Shown here piece after piece: positions 23,080 through 32,098 of a stretch of 64,000 bases of DNA. The translations under genes were made by a program, and so were the position numbers. The DNA lies in NCBI GenBank assembly GCA_029747015.1, contig JAKOGI010002164.1, forward strand, positions 62,001 through 126,000, written 5' to 3'. The notes below the pieces were generated by a model. The model saw nothing but the letters and a program-made list of their open reading frames with translations. It made no database searches and was not told the origin of the DNA. Within the stretch, counting starts at the first letter, position 1; each line of letters begins with the position of its first letter. This DNA comes from Carnegiea gigantea (taxonomy: Eukaryota > Streptophyta > Magnoliopsida > Caryophyllales > Cactaceae).

Positions 23080-23892
23080 AGGCCATGGGGTAGGCTTAGG
23101 GATGGGGTTCTTGCCTTTAAGCTTCTTTTGCATTTCAACTTTGTGAGCTAAAGCACTTAACTCATCAAGGGAGGTGTAGGGATGTAAGTCAACAATATGA
23201 GCAATTTGTTCATCAAGACCACTCAAATAACGAATCAAAGTTTGGGCATCATCCTCCTTCAAATCACACTTTAAAAGAAGTTGTTCAAAGTCCCTAGTGT
23301 ACCCCTCTACACTCTTAGAACCTTGTTTGAGATGGTGGAGTTTAAGGAAGTTATCTTGGAGATAATGTGGGGGTAAGAACTTGGCCTGAAGTTTGGACTT
23401 CATTTGCTCCCAAGTCTTAATCTTACTTTTCCCCTTCCTCACTCTCTTGGATACCACATTGGACCACCAAATAGAGGCATATTTACGAAGTTTCAAAGCT
23501 ACTAGTTTTACCTTCTTGCCTTCCGAGATGTCTTTGTATTCAAAGACTCGTACAATCGTTTGCAACCAATCAAGAAATATGTCCGGATCAAGTTGGCCTT
23601 CAAACTCCGGAATGTCGACTTTGAAATCACCATAGCTTCATTCTCCTTGCCTTTGGTGTCGACGAGACCTTCGTTCTTGCTCTTCTTCACTTGAATCACT
23701 AATCGGGTTGCTCCCCTCGGAATCATCTGAGTCCCGATGCTTGCTTGAGCTTCTAGAACTCCATAGGTTTCGCCTCTTTTCTTCTATAAGTTGGCCGAGT
23801 TGACGTTGTAAGTACTTGAGTTGAGCCTCAAGTTCGGCCTTCTCCTTAAGGGCCTGTTCAGCCACTTGTTCGGGGGTGAGGCTAGTGGACAT
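23029..23892 (-). pseudogene. Gag of Aut-b, truncated at its 3' end
   Basis: Starts at ATG 23892 ([15 protein letters not shown]), with the N-terminal coiled-coil-like region and the gag domain ([17 protein letters not shown]). A TGA at 23638-23640 replaces the Arg before SYGDFKVD. At about 23080, after PTPWPYG, the knuckle and everything to late integrase are deleted, and the frame ends at 23029 in foreign phase. Confidence 0.88.
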
Positions 23893-23937
23893 GGCGACTT
23901 TGGGGTGGAAGTTTGGTGTTTTGGGACGGGAAAGGCT

Positions 23938-24068
23938 TGGCACGGTTGTGCTTGTCGGCACGGGCTGGCCGTGCTGAGTTACTGGAATGGGTTGGTTGCA
24001 GCTGAGCGTTGGCACGGTCGTGCTGGGGTGGCACGGGGTGGCCGTGCCGTTTCTCTGGTTGCACACGG
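23938..24068 (-). promoter_or_regulatory. 5' leader motifs of Aut-b
   Basis: Leader with several GCACG/CGTGC inverted repeats, including an exact GCACGACCGTGC (sense) at 24012-24023. Confidence 0.5.
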
Positions 24069-24164
24069 CTGGAAATTTTACGGGTATATGTTTGGGCTGT
24101 TTTGTGAGTTTCGTGTTTGGGGATGTGTTTGGGTAAGGGAAGCTTGGCCAAGAAAGTAGCCTAA

Positions 24165-24176
24165 GCTCTGATACCA
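24165..24176 (-). other. Primer binding site of Aut-b
   Basis: Element sense TGGTATCAGAGC, three bases after the LTR end at 24180. Confidence 0.88.
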
Positions 24177-24179
24177 AGT

Positions 24180-24828
24180 TGATGGATGCTAACCTTGACA
24201 AAACTCAACTCACGAGATTGCTTCAAGTTGGTCACGGGTTGGTGGAGATGAAAACCGAAGATAAAGATGAGAACTCAAGAGTTTGGATAATCAAGTGACC
24301 TTTCAAGGGATAATCCTAGGAGCCATCCTTAGAGAACACTTGGGCAATCTCTTTAGATCAACTAGTTACAGAATTTAATCATCTTCTAGTTGAAAGAAAG
24401 AGACCTAGAGACCCACTTGAGTTGCCAAGCTCAAGATACAACACTAGGATTTAAGTGGAGAGAGTTTTTAAAGAACTCACAAGCTCATGCATTCAAAGTT
24501 GATTGCAAATGAGGGCCAAGTTGGTTTTTATCTTGCTTTGGCCGAGTTCCCCCCCCTTCCCTTGCAGCAAAACAAGAATTAGTACATGTGGGGAAGAGTA
24601 AACACATCCAATCAGCCATTGCTAGCTTAACACCTCACTAACTAGCTTAATCTACCTCATTAGGGCTCATGATGCCTCCCAAATGAGGTGTCAAGCTTAC
24701 AAGGGTCCTAAAATGCAGCAAATGAGTCAACTCAGCAAGTGGATGAAGCAAAACCAAAGAAACAAACCCCTTTGTACCGGCTAGGAAGCAACCGGTTAAA
24801 AGGGTGTTTTGCTTGTCCTTTTGGCTGG
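24180..24828 (-). repeat. 5' LTR of Aut-b, left segment
   Basis: 649 bases of LTR up to the Non-D insertion. It ends in GCTGG, the left TSD. The LTR continues at 28436-28871 and 31876-31919. Confidence 0.92.
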
Positions 24829-26170
24829 TGATGTATATTTTCAAGGGCCTCATTTTCATTCTTTCAACTCAACTTCATGGGAGGTAAGCTCCATACAAAT
24901 TCAAGCATGGCAAGGCTTTTCTTTGATCTCACAATTTGAGTTTCATGACAAAAGGCACTTTATGGAGTTTTATTTGAACTTCAAAGTGCCTTATCCAAAG
25001 GGGTTTTCCAAATGGGGATCACAAGTACCATCCATTTCAAAGGATGATGGGGACCATCGTGCCCAAGCTTCATCCACACATCCAGCAAACCCTCACACCC
25101 ATTCAACCCCCAAGGAGGCCAAAGAAGTTCATGCCTTGGTCAGAAAACGCATGTACACAGCAGAAGATGCACTGTCCAGTTCGTCCAGTTTCTGGCCCGG
25201 TTTTGTTTCTCTGTTGGATCAAAATATAGAGGGGGAAATTTCCTGCACGCACGGCCCCTTAAAGCTTAAGATCTTAGCTTTCCAACAAGACTTTTTGCAA
25301 GGCATTTGGAGTCCATTTGGTCAGTCAACCAAGCCAAAACCTGAGACCGCGCACTGCAGGGTGCAATCCAGCACAGTCCGAAATAAGGCCCTAATTGGTT
25401 GACTTCCTCAACTCCACCTTTTGTCAAATTTTGCAGCATGAAAGGGGACACCAATATTTATCAGGTCATGGGTTCAAATCCCATCCAAAGTACCCCCTTC
25501 TGTTGGTATTAACCAGCCAAAAGGACAAGAGAAACACCCCTTTACCCGGTTCTTCCCAAACCGGTACAAGGGTCTGATTTTCTTGGGTTTTACTTGTCCC
25601 CTTGCCTCCCCACTTGCTGAATGAGTCATTTTGCTGCATTCAAGGATCCTTGTAAGCTTGACACCTCATTTGGAAGGCATTATAACCCCTAATGAGGTAG
25701 ATTAAGCTAGGTAGTGAGGTGTTTAGCTAGCATTGGTTGACTAGATGTGTAACTCTTCCCAAAATGTACTTAGCTATTGATTTTGCTGCTTGGAAGGGGA
25801 GGGGAGTTCGGCCATCAAGCTTAAAAACCCAGCTTGGCCTTCATTTTCAAGATAACTTTGAATATATGAGCTTGGGAGTTTTCAAACTCTCTCCACAAAA
25901 ATTCCTAGTGTTGTATCTTGAGCTTGGCAACTCAAGTGGGTCTCTAGGTCTTTCTCTCAACTAGAAGGTGATTAAATTCTGTAACTAGTTGATACAAAGA
26001 GATTGCCCAAGTGTTCCCCAAGGGTGGCTCCTCGGATTATCCCTTGCAAGGTCACTTGACTATCCAAACTCTTGAATTCACATCTCCCTTTTCTATTCTA
26101 CTCTTCATCGCTTTGTGCTCCACTTTGAGGCAAGTTGTGAGTTGGTTCTTCCCCTTGCAAACCTCCATCA
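24829..26170 (+). repeat. 5' LTR of Non-D
   Basis: 1342 bp, TGATGTATATTTTC to AACCTCCATCA. The Aut-type LTR start (TGATGGGGACC) occurs inside it at 25045. A frame from inside the LTR (24809-25402) carries the LTR tail, including EFHDKRHF and FWPGFVSLL. Confidence 0.93.
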
Positions 26171-26173
26171 AAT

Positions 26174-26185
26174 TGGTATCAGAGC
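26174..26185 (+). other. Primer binding site of Non-D
   Basis: TGGTATCAGAGC, three bases after the LTR. Confidence 0.9.
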
Positions 26186-26280
26186 TTAGGCTACCTTTCT
26201 TGGCCAAGCACCCTTTGCCCAAACACGTCCAAACACCAAACTCACAAAAACAACCCAAACACTCCACCACGTAATTTGCA

Positions 26281-26345
26281 GCTGTGCCTAACCAGAGATT
26301 CAGCACGGGCACACCGTGCCACACCCGCACGACCGTGCTCCTTGC
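26281..26345 (+). promoter_or_regulatory. 5' leader motifs of Non-D
   Basis: CAGCACGGGCACACCGTGCC followed by the exact GCACGACCGTGC at 26327-26338, as in Aut-g and Non-B leaders. Confidence 0.5.
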
Positions 26346-26432
26346 TCCCAACCCCGAAACACCACACTGCCTACTCTACTACAATCCTGCTTCTTCCCTT
26401 AACCTAAACAAACCCTTAAGCATTCATCCATC

Positions 26433-27491
26433 ATGAGCTCGTTTGAAAACTTGAGGAAAGAGACTGCTTTGATTGCAAAAGAGTTGGCCAACCTTGAAAC
26501 TCCAAAGTTCCATGGCCAAAAGGAAGAATTCCCTCACTGGATTTCCAAGGTGGAGCAAGTCTTCACTCGCCACAACCTTGAAGAGCACGAGAAGTTTAAG
26601 GTGGTTAGTAAGAAGCTCCGAGGCTATGCACTTGAATGGTGGGAAAAGTACAAGTATAAGAGGAAGAAGAGAGGGAAGAGTAAGATCAAAACTTGGGATA
26701 AGTTGAGGGGTAAACCAGAGTGTGCTTTTGCTCCAATCTCTTACCTGCACACGCATCTTTTTCCTCCCTTTGCGGGAAATGGCCTTAATTTCTTTTCTAA
26801 AGACATTCCTCTCAACAAGGGGCGTCCCATGAGTGCTTGCATCCATAATTCTACTCCCTTTCTTTGTTTGGAGACCCCTAACACCAACAAGGATGAAAAG
26901 ATCCTTGGGGAGGAAGTTACAAGCCTAGTTAACTCACCTCCAAAATTTGATAAGCTTGAAGTTGAAGAACCCCAAGTGTCCGATTTGGAGCCATGTGAGG
27001 TTGTGGATGAAATTGAGGAACTCTTGAGTCAAGAAGAATGCCCTCATTCACAACAAGAATTGAGGACAATTCTTTTCGAACAGAGAGGGTTTGATGTATA
27101 TTTTCAAGGGCCTCATTTTCATTCTTTTAACTCAACTTCATGGGAGGTAAGCTCCATACAAATTCAAGCATGGCAAGGCTTTTCTTTGGTCCCACAATTT
27201 GAGTTTCATGACAAAAGACACTTTATAGAGTTTTATTTGAACTTCAAAGTGCCTTATCCGAAAGGGTTTTCCAAATGGGGATCACAAGTACCATCCATTT
27301 CAAAGGATGATGGGGACCATCGTGCCCAAGCTTCATCCACACATTCAGCAACCCTCACACCCATTCAACCCCCAAGGAGGCCAAAGAAGTTCATGCCTTG
27401 GTCAGAAAACTCATGTACACAGCAGAAGATGCACTGTCCAGTTCGTTCAGTTTCTGGCCCGGTTTTGTGTCGCTGTTGGAGCAAAATATAG
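26433..27491 (+). CDS. Gag-like protein of Non-D, reading through into the 3' LTR
   Basis: Open frame of 352 codons from ATG 26433 (MSSFENLRKETALIAKEL). Residues ~75-110 hold half of a gag domain (LEWWEKYKYKRKKRGKSK). The second half of gag, the knuckle and all enzymes are missing. An acidic linker leads to a box ELRTILFEQRGFD (codon ~220), which resembles the end of integrase before the polypurine tract in full elements. The frame then enters the 3' LTR at 27092 and encodes VYFQGPHFHSF, EFHDKRHF and GDHRAQASS before a small indel relative to Aut-a turns it into unrelated sequence. It is the only gag-only frame here without a premature stop. Probably a particle or packaging protein for a parasite of the autonomous families. 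Confidence 0.8.
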   Translation: MSSFENLRKETALIAKELANLETPKFHGQKEEFPHWISKVEQVFTRHNLEEHEKFKVVSKKLRGYALEWWEKYKYKRKKRGKSKIKTWDKLRGKPECAFAPISYLHTHLFPPFAGNGLNFFSKDIPLNKGRPMSACIHNSTPFLCLETPNTNKDEKILGEEVTSLVNSPPKFDKLEVEEPQVSDLEPCEVVDEIEELLSQEECPHSQQELRTILFEQRGFDVYFQGPHFHSFNSTSWEVSSIQIQAWQGFSLVPQFEFHDKRHFIEFYLNFKVPYPKGFSKWGSQVPSISKDDGDHRAQASSTHSATLTPIQPPRRPKKFMPWSENSCTQQKMHCPVRSVSGPVLCRCWSKI

Positions 27492-28435
27492 AGGGGGAAA
27501 TTTCCTGCACGCACCACCCCCTTAAAGCTTAAGATCTTAGCTTTCCAACAAGACCTTTTGCAAAGCATTTGGAGTCCATTTGGTCAGTCAACCAAGCCGA
27601 AACCTGAGACAGCGCACTGCAGGGCGCAATCCAGCACAGTTCGAAATAAGGCCCTAATTGGTGGACTTCCTCAACTCCAACTTTTGTCAAATTTTACAGC
27701 ATGAAAGGGGACATAAATATTTATCAGATCATGGGTTCAAATCCCATCCAAAGCACCCCCTTGTGTGGTATTAACCAGCCGAAATGACAAGAGAAACACC
27801 CCTTTACACGGTTCTTCCCAAACCGGTACAAGGGTCTGATTTTCTTGGGTTTTACTTGTCCCCTTGCCTCCCCACTTGCTGAATGAGTTATTTTGCTGCA
27901 TTCAAGGATCCATGTAAGCTTGACACCTCATTTGGGAGGCATTATAACCCCTAATGAGGTAGATTAAACTAGGTAGTGAGGTGTTTAGCTAGCATTGGTT
28001 GACTAGATGTGTAACTCTTCCCCAAATGTACTTAGCTATTGATTTTGCTGCTTGGAAGGGGAGGGGAGTTCGGCCATCAAGCTTAAAAACCCAGCTTGGC
28101 CTTCATTTTCAAGATAACTTTGAATGAATGAATTTGTGAGTTCCCAAACTCTCTCCACAAAAATTCCTAGTGTTGTATCTTGAGCTTGGCAACTCAAGTG
28201 GGTCTCTAGGTCTCTTTCTCTCAACTAGAAGGTGATTAAATTCTGTAACTAGTTGATACAAAGAGATTGCCCAAGTGTTCCCCAAGGGTGGCTCCTCGGA
28301 TTATCCCTTGCAAGGTCACTTGACTATCCAAACTCCTGAATTCACATCTCCCTTTTTCTATTCTACCCTTCATCGCTTTGTACTCCACTTTGAGGCAAGT
28401 TGTGAGTTGGTTCTTCCCCTTGCAAACCTCCATCA
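27092..28435 (+). repeat. 3' LTR of Non-D
   Basis: 1344 bp, nearly identical to 24829-26170. Followed by TSD GCTGG. Confidence 0.93.
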
Positions 28436-28871
28436 GCTGGGTAAAACCAACACAAGGGGGGTGCTTTGGATGTGATTTGAACCCATAGTCTGATAAATAT
28501 TTATGTCGCCTTCCATGCTGTAAAACTTCAGAAAGAATGGACTTGAGTTGGTGGTCCAAACTTCTCCTTGATGCGGACAGTGCTGGATTGGCGCCCAGCC
28601 TGCGGGGTTGGGAAGAACTTGCTGTTTGACTGACCAAACGACCTCCAAATCCCTTGCAACTTGGTTTATTGGATTCCTAACATCTTAAACCTAAAGGGAG
28701 GGGGCAAAGCAGTCAGTCAACCCCTCACCTTCAAGTCCCAAAAGGTGCACAAAACCGGGCCAATTTTCGGTTGAGTCTGCCCAGATTCTGTCCGTGTGCT
28801 CCATGGTGTTCTTGACCAAGGCATGAATGTTGTTGACTTCCTTGGGGCTTGAATGGATGTGTGGGCTTGCT
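28436..28871 (-). repeat. 5' LTR of Aut-b, middle segment
   Basis: Aut-b LTR between Non-D and Non-E. It ends in TTGCT, the left TSD of Non-E. Confidence 0.9.
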
Positions 28872-30049
28872 TGATGCATATTCCCGTATGCATCATTTTT
28901 ATTTAAGGTCAACTTCCAAGAAGAAAAGTGTCAAACAAGAGCGTGCATGGGAACTCTCATATTTTCTCTTATTATGTGAGGTCAAGGACTTTAGACACCA
29001 TGAAGTAGTCAAGCAAGTGGCGAAAATCTGGATAAAACTCATATTCCTTCCGGAAGAATTGGTGCCCGATTCATCCCTGCGGAAGGTAATTTTTTTTGTG
29101 CTCATTTTTGGGACTAGCTCAAGTGGACCCACAATTTGAGGGGCCACATGGTTTTGAAGCTTAAGATGTCAGCTTTAAAATAAGCCCAATTTTATTTAAT
29201 TTGGACGTCATTTGATTGGGCAAAGTAGCACTCAAAGGAAAGTTATCCTGCTCCAGTCCAGTTCTGATATGGGTGTAATGTTCGGACCATAACTTGAAAT
29301 TGAGCAAATGATCCCATTCTGGAAAATAGATTTCCAGGGCTTTCCAACAAGCCCAGAATCACCTGATTTTGACGTGTGTGCTGAGCGTTATGCTCCGTTG
29401 AAGTGGAGGCTACTGCAAGGATTAAATGCTGGGCAAATGAAGAGACTTTGGTTACATGACATCATGTGGATGACATCATGCACGACTTGGAGTGTTCTAT
29501 ATGGATGTCTTCAGCTGATTGGAAGCCTAGAATATTCTTTGTAACCTCCCCCCCCCCTTTATGTTGAGTCTTTTCCATTTTCCAAGCCTTTTCAATTTTC
29601 TAGTTTTAATTGCTAGGAGTTTTTAAGTCTTTTGGTTGTCTTTGTTTTAGCCTATAAATAGGTGGGTTATGTAGTTGCATTTCATTATTCAGAGTTGTAA
29701 GCTTTCCCAAGTGAAATACAATTACCTTTGAGTGTGATTCTCAAAAGTATTCCAAATCCCTAGTTCTATATCTTGAATTTTGACAAGTTCAAGTGGTGTT
29801 CTAGGTTCTCTTCCTTTTCCAATTGGAGTGATTCCTTGGTGAAGACAAGAGGATTTGCCCAAGATCAAGTCCTTAAGTGGCTCCGTGAAGGGTTATCTCA
29901 AGTGCAAGGTCTTGTTTATCCTTTGTTCTTTTTTGTTATTATTTTCATTCCATCTCAATCAACCTTCCATTTCCTCTTTACTTTGGTTCAATTCTTATTT
30001 GGGTTTATTTGAGTTTGATTTGGTTCACTTACCACCCACATATACATCA
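28872..30049 (+). repeat. 5' LTR of Non-E
   Basis: 1178 bp. It starts with TGATGCATAT-TCCC-GTATGCATCA, a hairpin with one mismatch, and ends CCACATATACATCA. The frame 28849-29139 inside it encodes the LTR tail (SVKQERAWELSYF). Confidence 0.93.
29652..29660 (+). promoter_or_regulatory. Probable TATA box in Non-E 5' LTR
   Basis: CTATAAATA, about 390 bases before the PBS, preceded by pyrimidine-rich DNA. The same motif is in the 3' LTR at 31476-31484. Confidence 0.55.
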
Positions 30050-30051
30050 TT

Positions 30052-30063
30052 TGGTATCAGAGC
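30052..30063 (+). other. Primer binding site of Non-E
   Basis: TGGTATCAGAGC two bases after the LTR. Confidence 0.9.
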
Positions 30064-30138
30064 CTAGGTTGCCTACTTGACCAAGCTTCGAAACCCAAAC
30101 ACATCCACAAATCAGCCCCATACACATCAAGTCCTACC

Positions 30139-30843
30139 ATGAGTTTTAGCATGAGCATTAAAAGGTGTTCTAAGTGTCAAGGTTTTGGTCATGCACTCTC
30201 GGACTGCCCCAACAAGGAATTCATCACCTTGACCGAATGGGAAGAAGCAATGAAGGAAGAAAAAGAAGTTAGCTATCCATTTGTCTTAAATGGAGAAGGT
30301 CATTATCAAGAAAATAGTGACGTTAACTTTGATCTACCTCCCATCTTTGATGCCTATGATGAAGTAGATAATGAGGTAAATTGGAGCCTACCTCCAAGAT
30401 TTGATGAGCATGAACCTAGCCTCATTCAACCTTCCCAAACTCCCAAACCACAAAAAGTCTTACAAAAGAACCTCTTACTCACCTCTCTTCTCCCAACCGA
30501 GTCTAACCCTAGTTTCTACCCTCTCCTTACCCTCTTTTATCAACCCCATGATCATACTGCTCTTCAAGAGATGCCCTATAATTTTTGTCCACAAAGAACC
30601 CCATTTCATAAATATGCCCTCTTGTATGAGACGAAAAAAGAACTCCCGAGTTTGAGGACAAACTCAAAACCACCCGGGGAGTATGATGCATATTCCCATA
30701 TGCATCATTTTTATTTAAGGTCAACTTCCAGGAAGAAAAGTGTCAAACAAGAGCGTGCATGGGAACTCTCATATTTTCTCTTATTATGTGAGTTCAAGGA
30801 CTTTAGACACCATGAAGTAGTCAAGCAAGTGGCGAAAATCTAG
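30139..30843 (+). CDS. Non-E protein: CCHC knuckle fused to integrase-tail box and LTR-encoded tail
   Basis: Open frame of 234 codons from ATG 30139. Residues 9-26 form a CCHC zinc knuckle (CSKCQGFGHALSDCPNK); the usual gag domain upstream is absent. An acidic linker with two DLPPxFD/SLPPxFD-like repeats follows, then LLYETKKELPSLRTNSKPPG (near codon 165-180), which matches the last residues of integrase in Aut-a and Aut-g (LPSLRSNS). The frame crosses the polypurine tract into the 3' LTR at 30684 and encodes YSHMHHFYLRSTSRKKSVKQ, RAWELSYF and EFKDFRHHE, ending at 30843. The protein could bind nucleic acid through the knuckle; a role in packaging is inference. Confidence 0.78.
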   Translation: MSFSMSIKRCSKCQGFGHALSDCPNKEFITLTEWEEAMKEEKEVSYPFVLNGEGHYQENSDVNFDLPPIFDAYDEVDNEVNWSLPPRFDEHEPSLIQPSQTPKPQKVLQKNLLLTSLLPTESNPSFYPLLTLFYQPHDHTALQEMPYNFCPQRTPFHKYALLYETKKELPSLRTNSKPPGEYDAYSHMHHFYLRSTSRKKSVKQERAWELSYFLLLCEFKDFRHHEVVKQVAKI

Positions 30844-31875
30844 ATAAAACTCATATTCCTTCCGAAAGAATTGGTGCCCGATTCATCCCTGCGGAAGGTA
30901 ATTTTTTTTGTGCTCATTTTTTGGACTAGCTCAAGTGGACCCATAACTTCAAGGGCCACATGGTTTTGAAGCTTAAAATGTCAGCTTTAAAATAAGCCCA
31001 ATTTTATTTAATTTGGACGTCATTTGATTGGGCAAAGTAGCACTCAAAGGGAAGTTGTCCAGCTCCAGTTCAGTTCTGATATAGGTGTAATGTTCGGACC
31101 ATAACTTTTGATCTACTTATCCAATTTGAGCAAATGGCCCATTCTGGAAAATAGATTTCCAGGGCTTTCCAACAAGCCCAGAATCACCTGATTTGGACGT
31201 GTGTGCTGAGAGTTATACTCAGTTGAAGTGGAGGCTGCTGCAAGGATTAAATGCTGGGCAAATGAAGAGACTTTGGTTACATGACATCATGTGGATGACA
31301 TCATGCATGACTTGGAGTGTTCTAGATGGATTTCTTCAGCTGATTGGAAGCCTAGAATATTCTTTATAACCTCCCCCACCCCTTTATGTTGAGTCTTTTC
31401 CATTTTCCAAGCCTTTTCAATTTTCTAGTTTTAATTGCTAAGAGTTTTTAAGTCTTTTGGTTATCTTTGTTTAGCCTATAAATAGGTGGGTTATGTAGTT
31501 GCATTTGAATTCAGAGTGGTAAGCTTTCCCAAAGTGAAATACAATTAACTTTGAGTGTGATTCTCAAAAGTATTCCAAATCCCTAGTTCTATATCTTGAA
31601 TTTTGGCAAGTTCAAGTGGTGTTCTAGGTTCTCTTCCTTTTCCAATTGGAGTGATTCCTTGGTGAAGGCAAGAGAATTTGCCCAAGATCAAGTCCTTGAG
31701 TGGCTCCGTGAAGGATTATCTCAAGTGCAAGGTCTTGTTTATCTTTTTGTCCTCTTTTGTTATTATTCTTCGATCCATCTCAATCTATCTTCCATATTCA
31801 CTTTTCTTTGGTTTGATTCTTGTTTGGAATTTGTTTGAGTTTGATTTGGTTCACTTACCACCCACATATACATCA
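30684..31875 (+). repeat. 3' LTR of Non-E
   Basis: 1192 bp, starting with a perfect 10-bp inverted repeat (TGATGCATAT / ATATGCATCA, spacer TCCC). Confidence 0.93.
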
Positions 31876-31919
31876 TTGCTGGTTGCATGCTTGGGGCTTG
31901 TGCATGATGGTCCCCATCA
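31876..31919 (-). repeat. 5' LTR of Aut-b, last segment
   Basis: The final bases (element-sense start TGATGGGGACCATC) of the Aut-b LTR after Non-E. It joins the Non-X LTR at AAAAC. Confidence 0.9.
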
Positions 31920-32098
31920 AAAACCCGTTTGGAAAAGGCACTTTGAAGTTCAAATAAAACTCCATAAAGTGTCTTTTGTCATGAAATTCAAATATTGGAA
32001 CCAAAGAGGAGCCTTGCCATGCATGAACTTGCTTGAAACTTACCTCCCTTGAAGTTGAGTTTAAAGAATGAAAATGATCCCCTTGAAAATATACATCA
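31920..32098 (-). repeat. LTR 2 (middle) of the Non-X array, right part
   Basis: Rest of the LTR begun at 10932. In element sense it starts TGATGTATATTTTCAAGGGG at 32098. It encodes the first LTR module (HSLNSTSREVSFKQ, EFHDKRHF), in frame with the gag to its right. Confidence 0.92.

Larger units (their letters stand above)
24829..28435 (+). mobile_element. Non-D: complete gag-only LTR retrotransposon
   Basis: 3607-bp element with exact TSD GCTGG (24824-24828, 28436-28440), LTRs 24829-26170 and 27092-28435, PBS 26174-26185, one open gag frame and a polypurine tract (CAGAGAGGG, 27081-27089). The internal region is only 921 bp. It is inserted in antisense to Aut-b. Its LTR is a mosaic: the first ~215 bases resemble Non-X/Non-B, the next part the Aut-a LTR start, the last part the Aut-g LTR end. 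Confidence 0.94.
28872..31875 (+). mobile_element. Non-E: complete non-autonomous LTR retrotransposon
   Basis: 3004 bp with exact TSD TTGCT (28867-28871, 31876-31880). LTRs 28872-30049 and 30684-31875, PBS 30052-30063, polypurine tract 30674-30683 (CCCGGGGAGT region). The internal region is only 634 bp and encodes a knuckle-to-integrase-tail protein. Confidence 0.94.
12100..31919 (-). mobile_element. Aut-b: internally deleted CRM-like element with four nested insertions
   Basis: Minus-strand element with exact TSD AAAAC (12095-12099, 31920-31924). Once nested elements are removed its LTRs are about 1118 bp (left: 12100-12540, 13693-13918, 22269-22719) and 1119 bp (right: 24180-24828, 28441-28871, 31881-31919). 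The internal region, 22720-24179, is only 1460 bp against about 4.7 kb in relatives. The end of gag, knuckle, protease, RT, RNase H and integrase core are missing, so it could move only with help. Confidence 0.92.
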
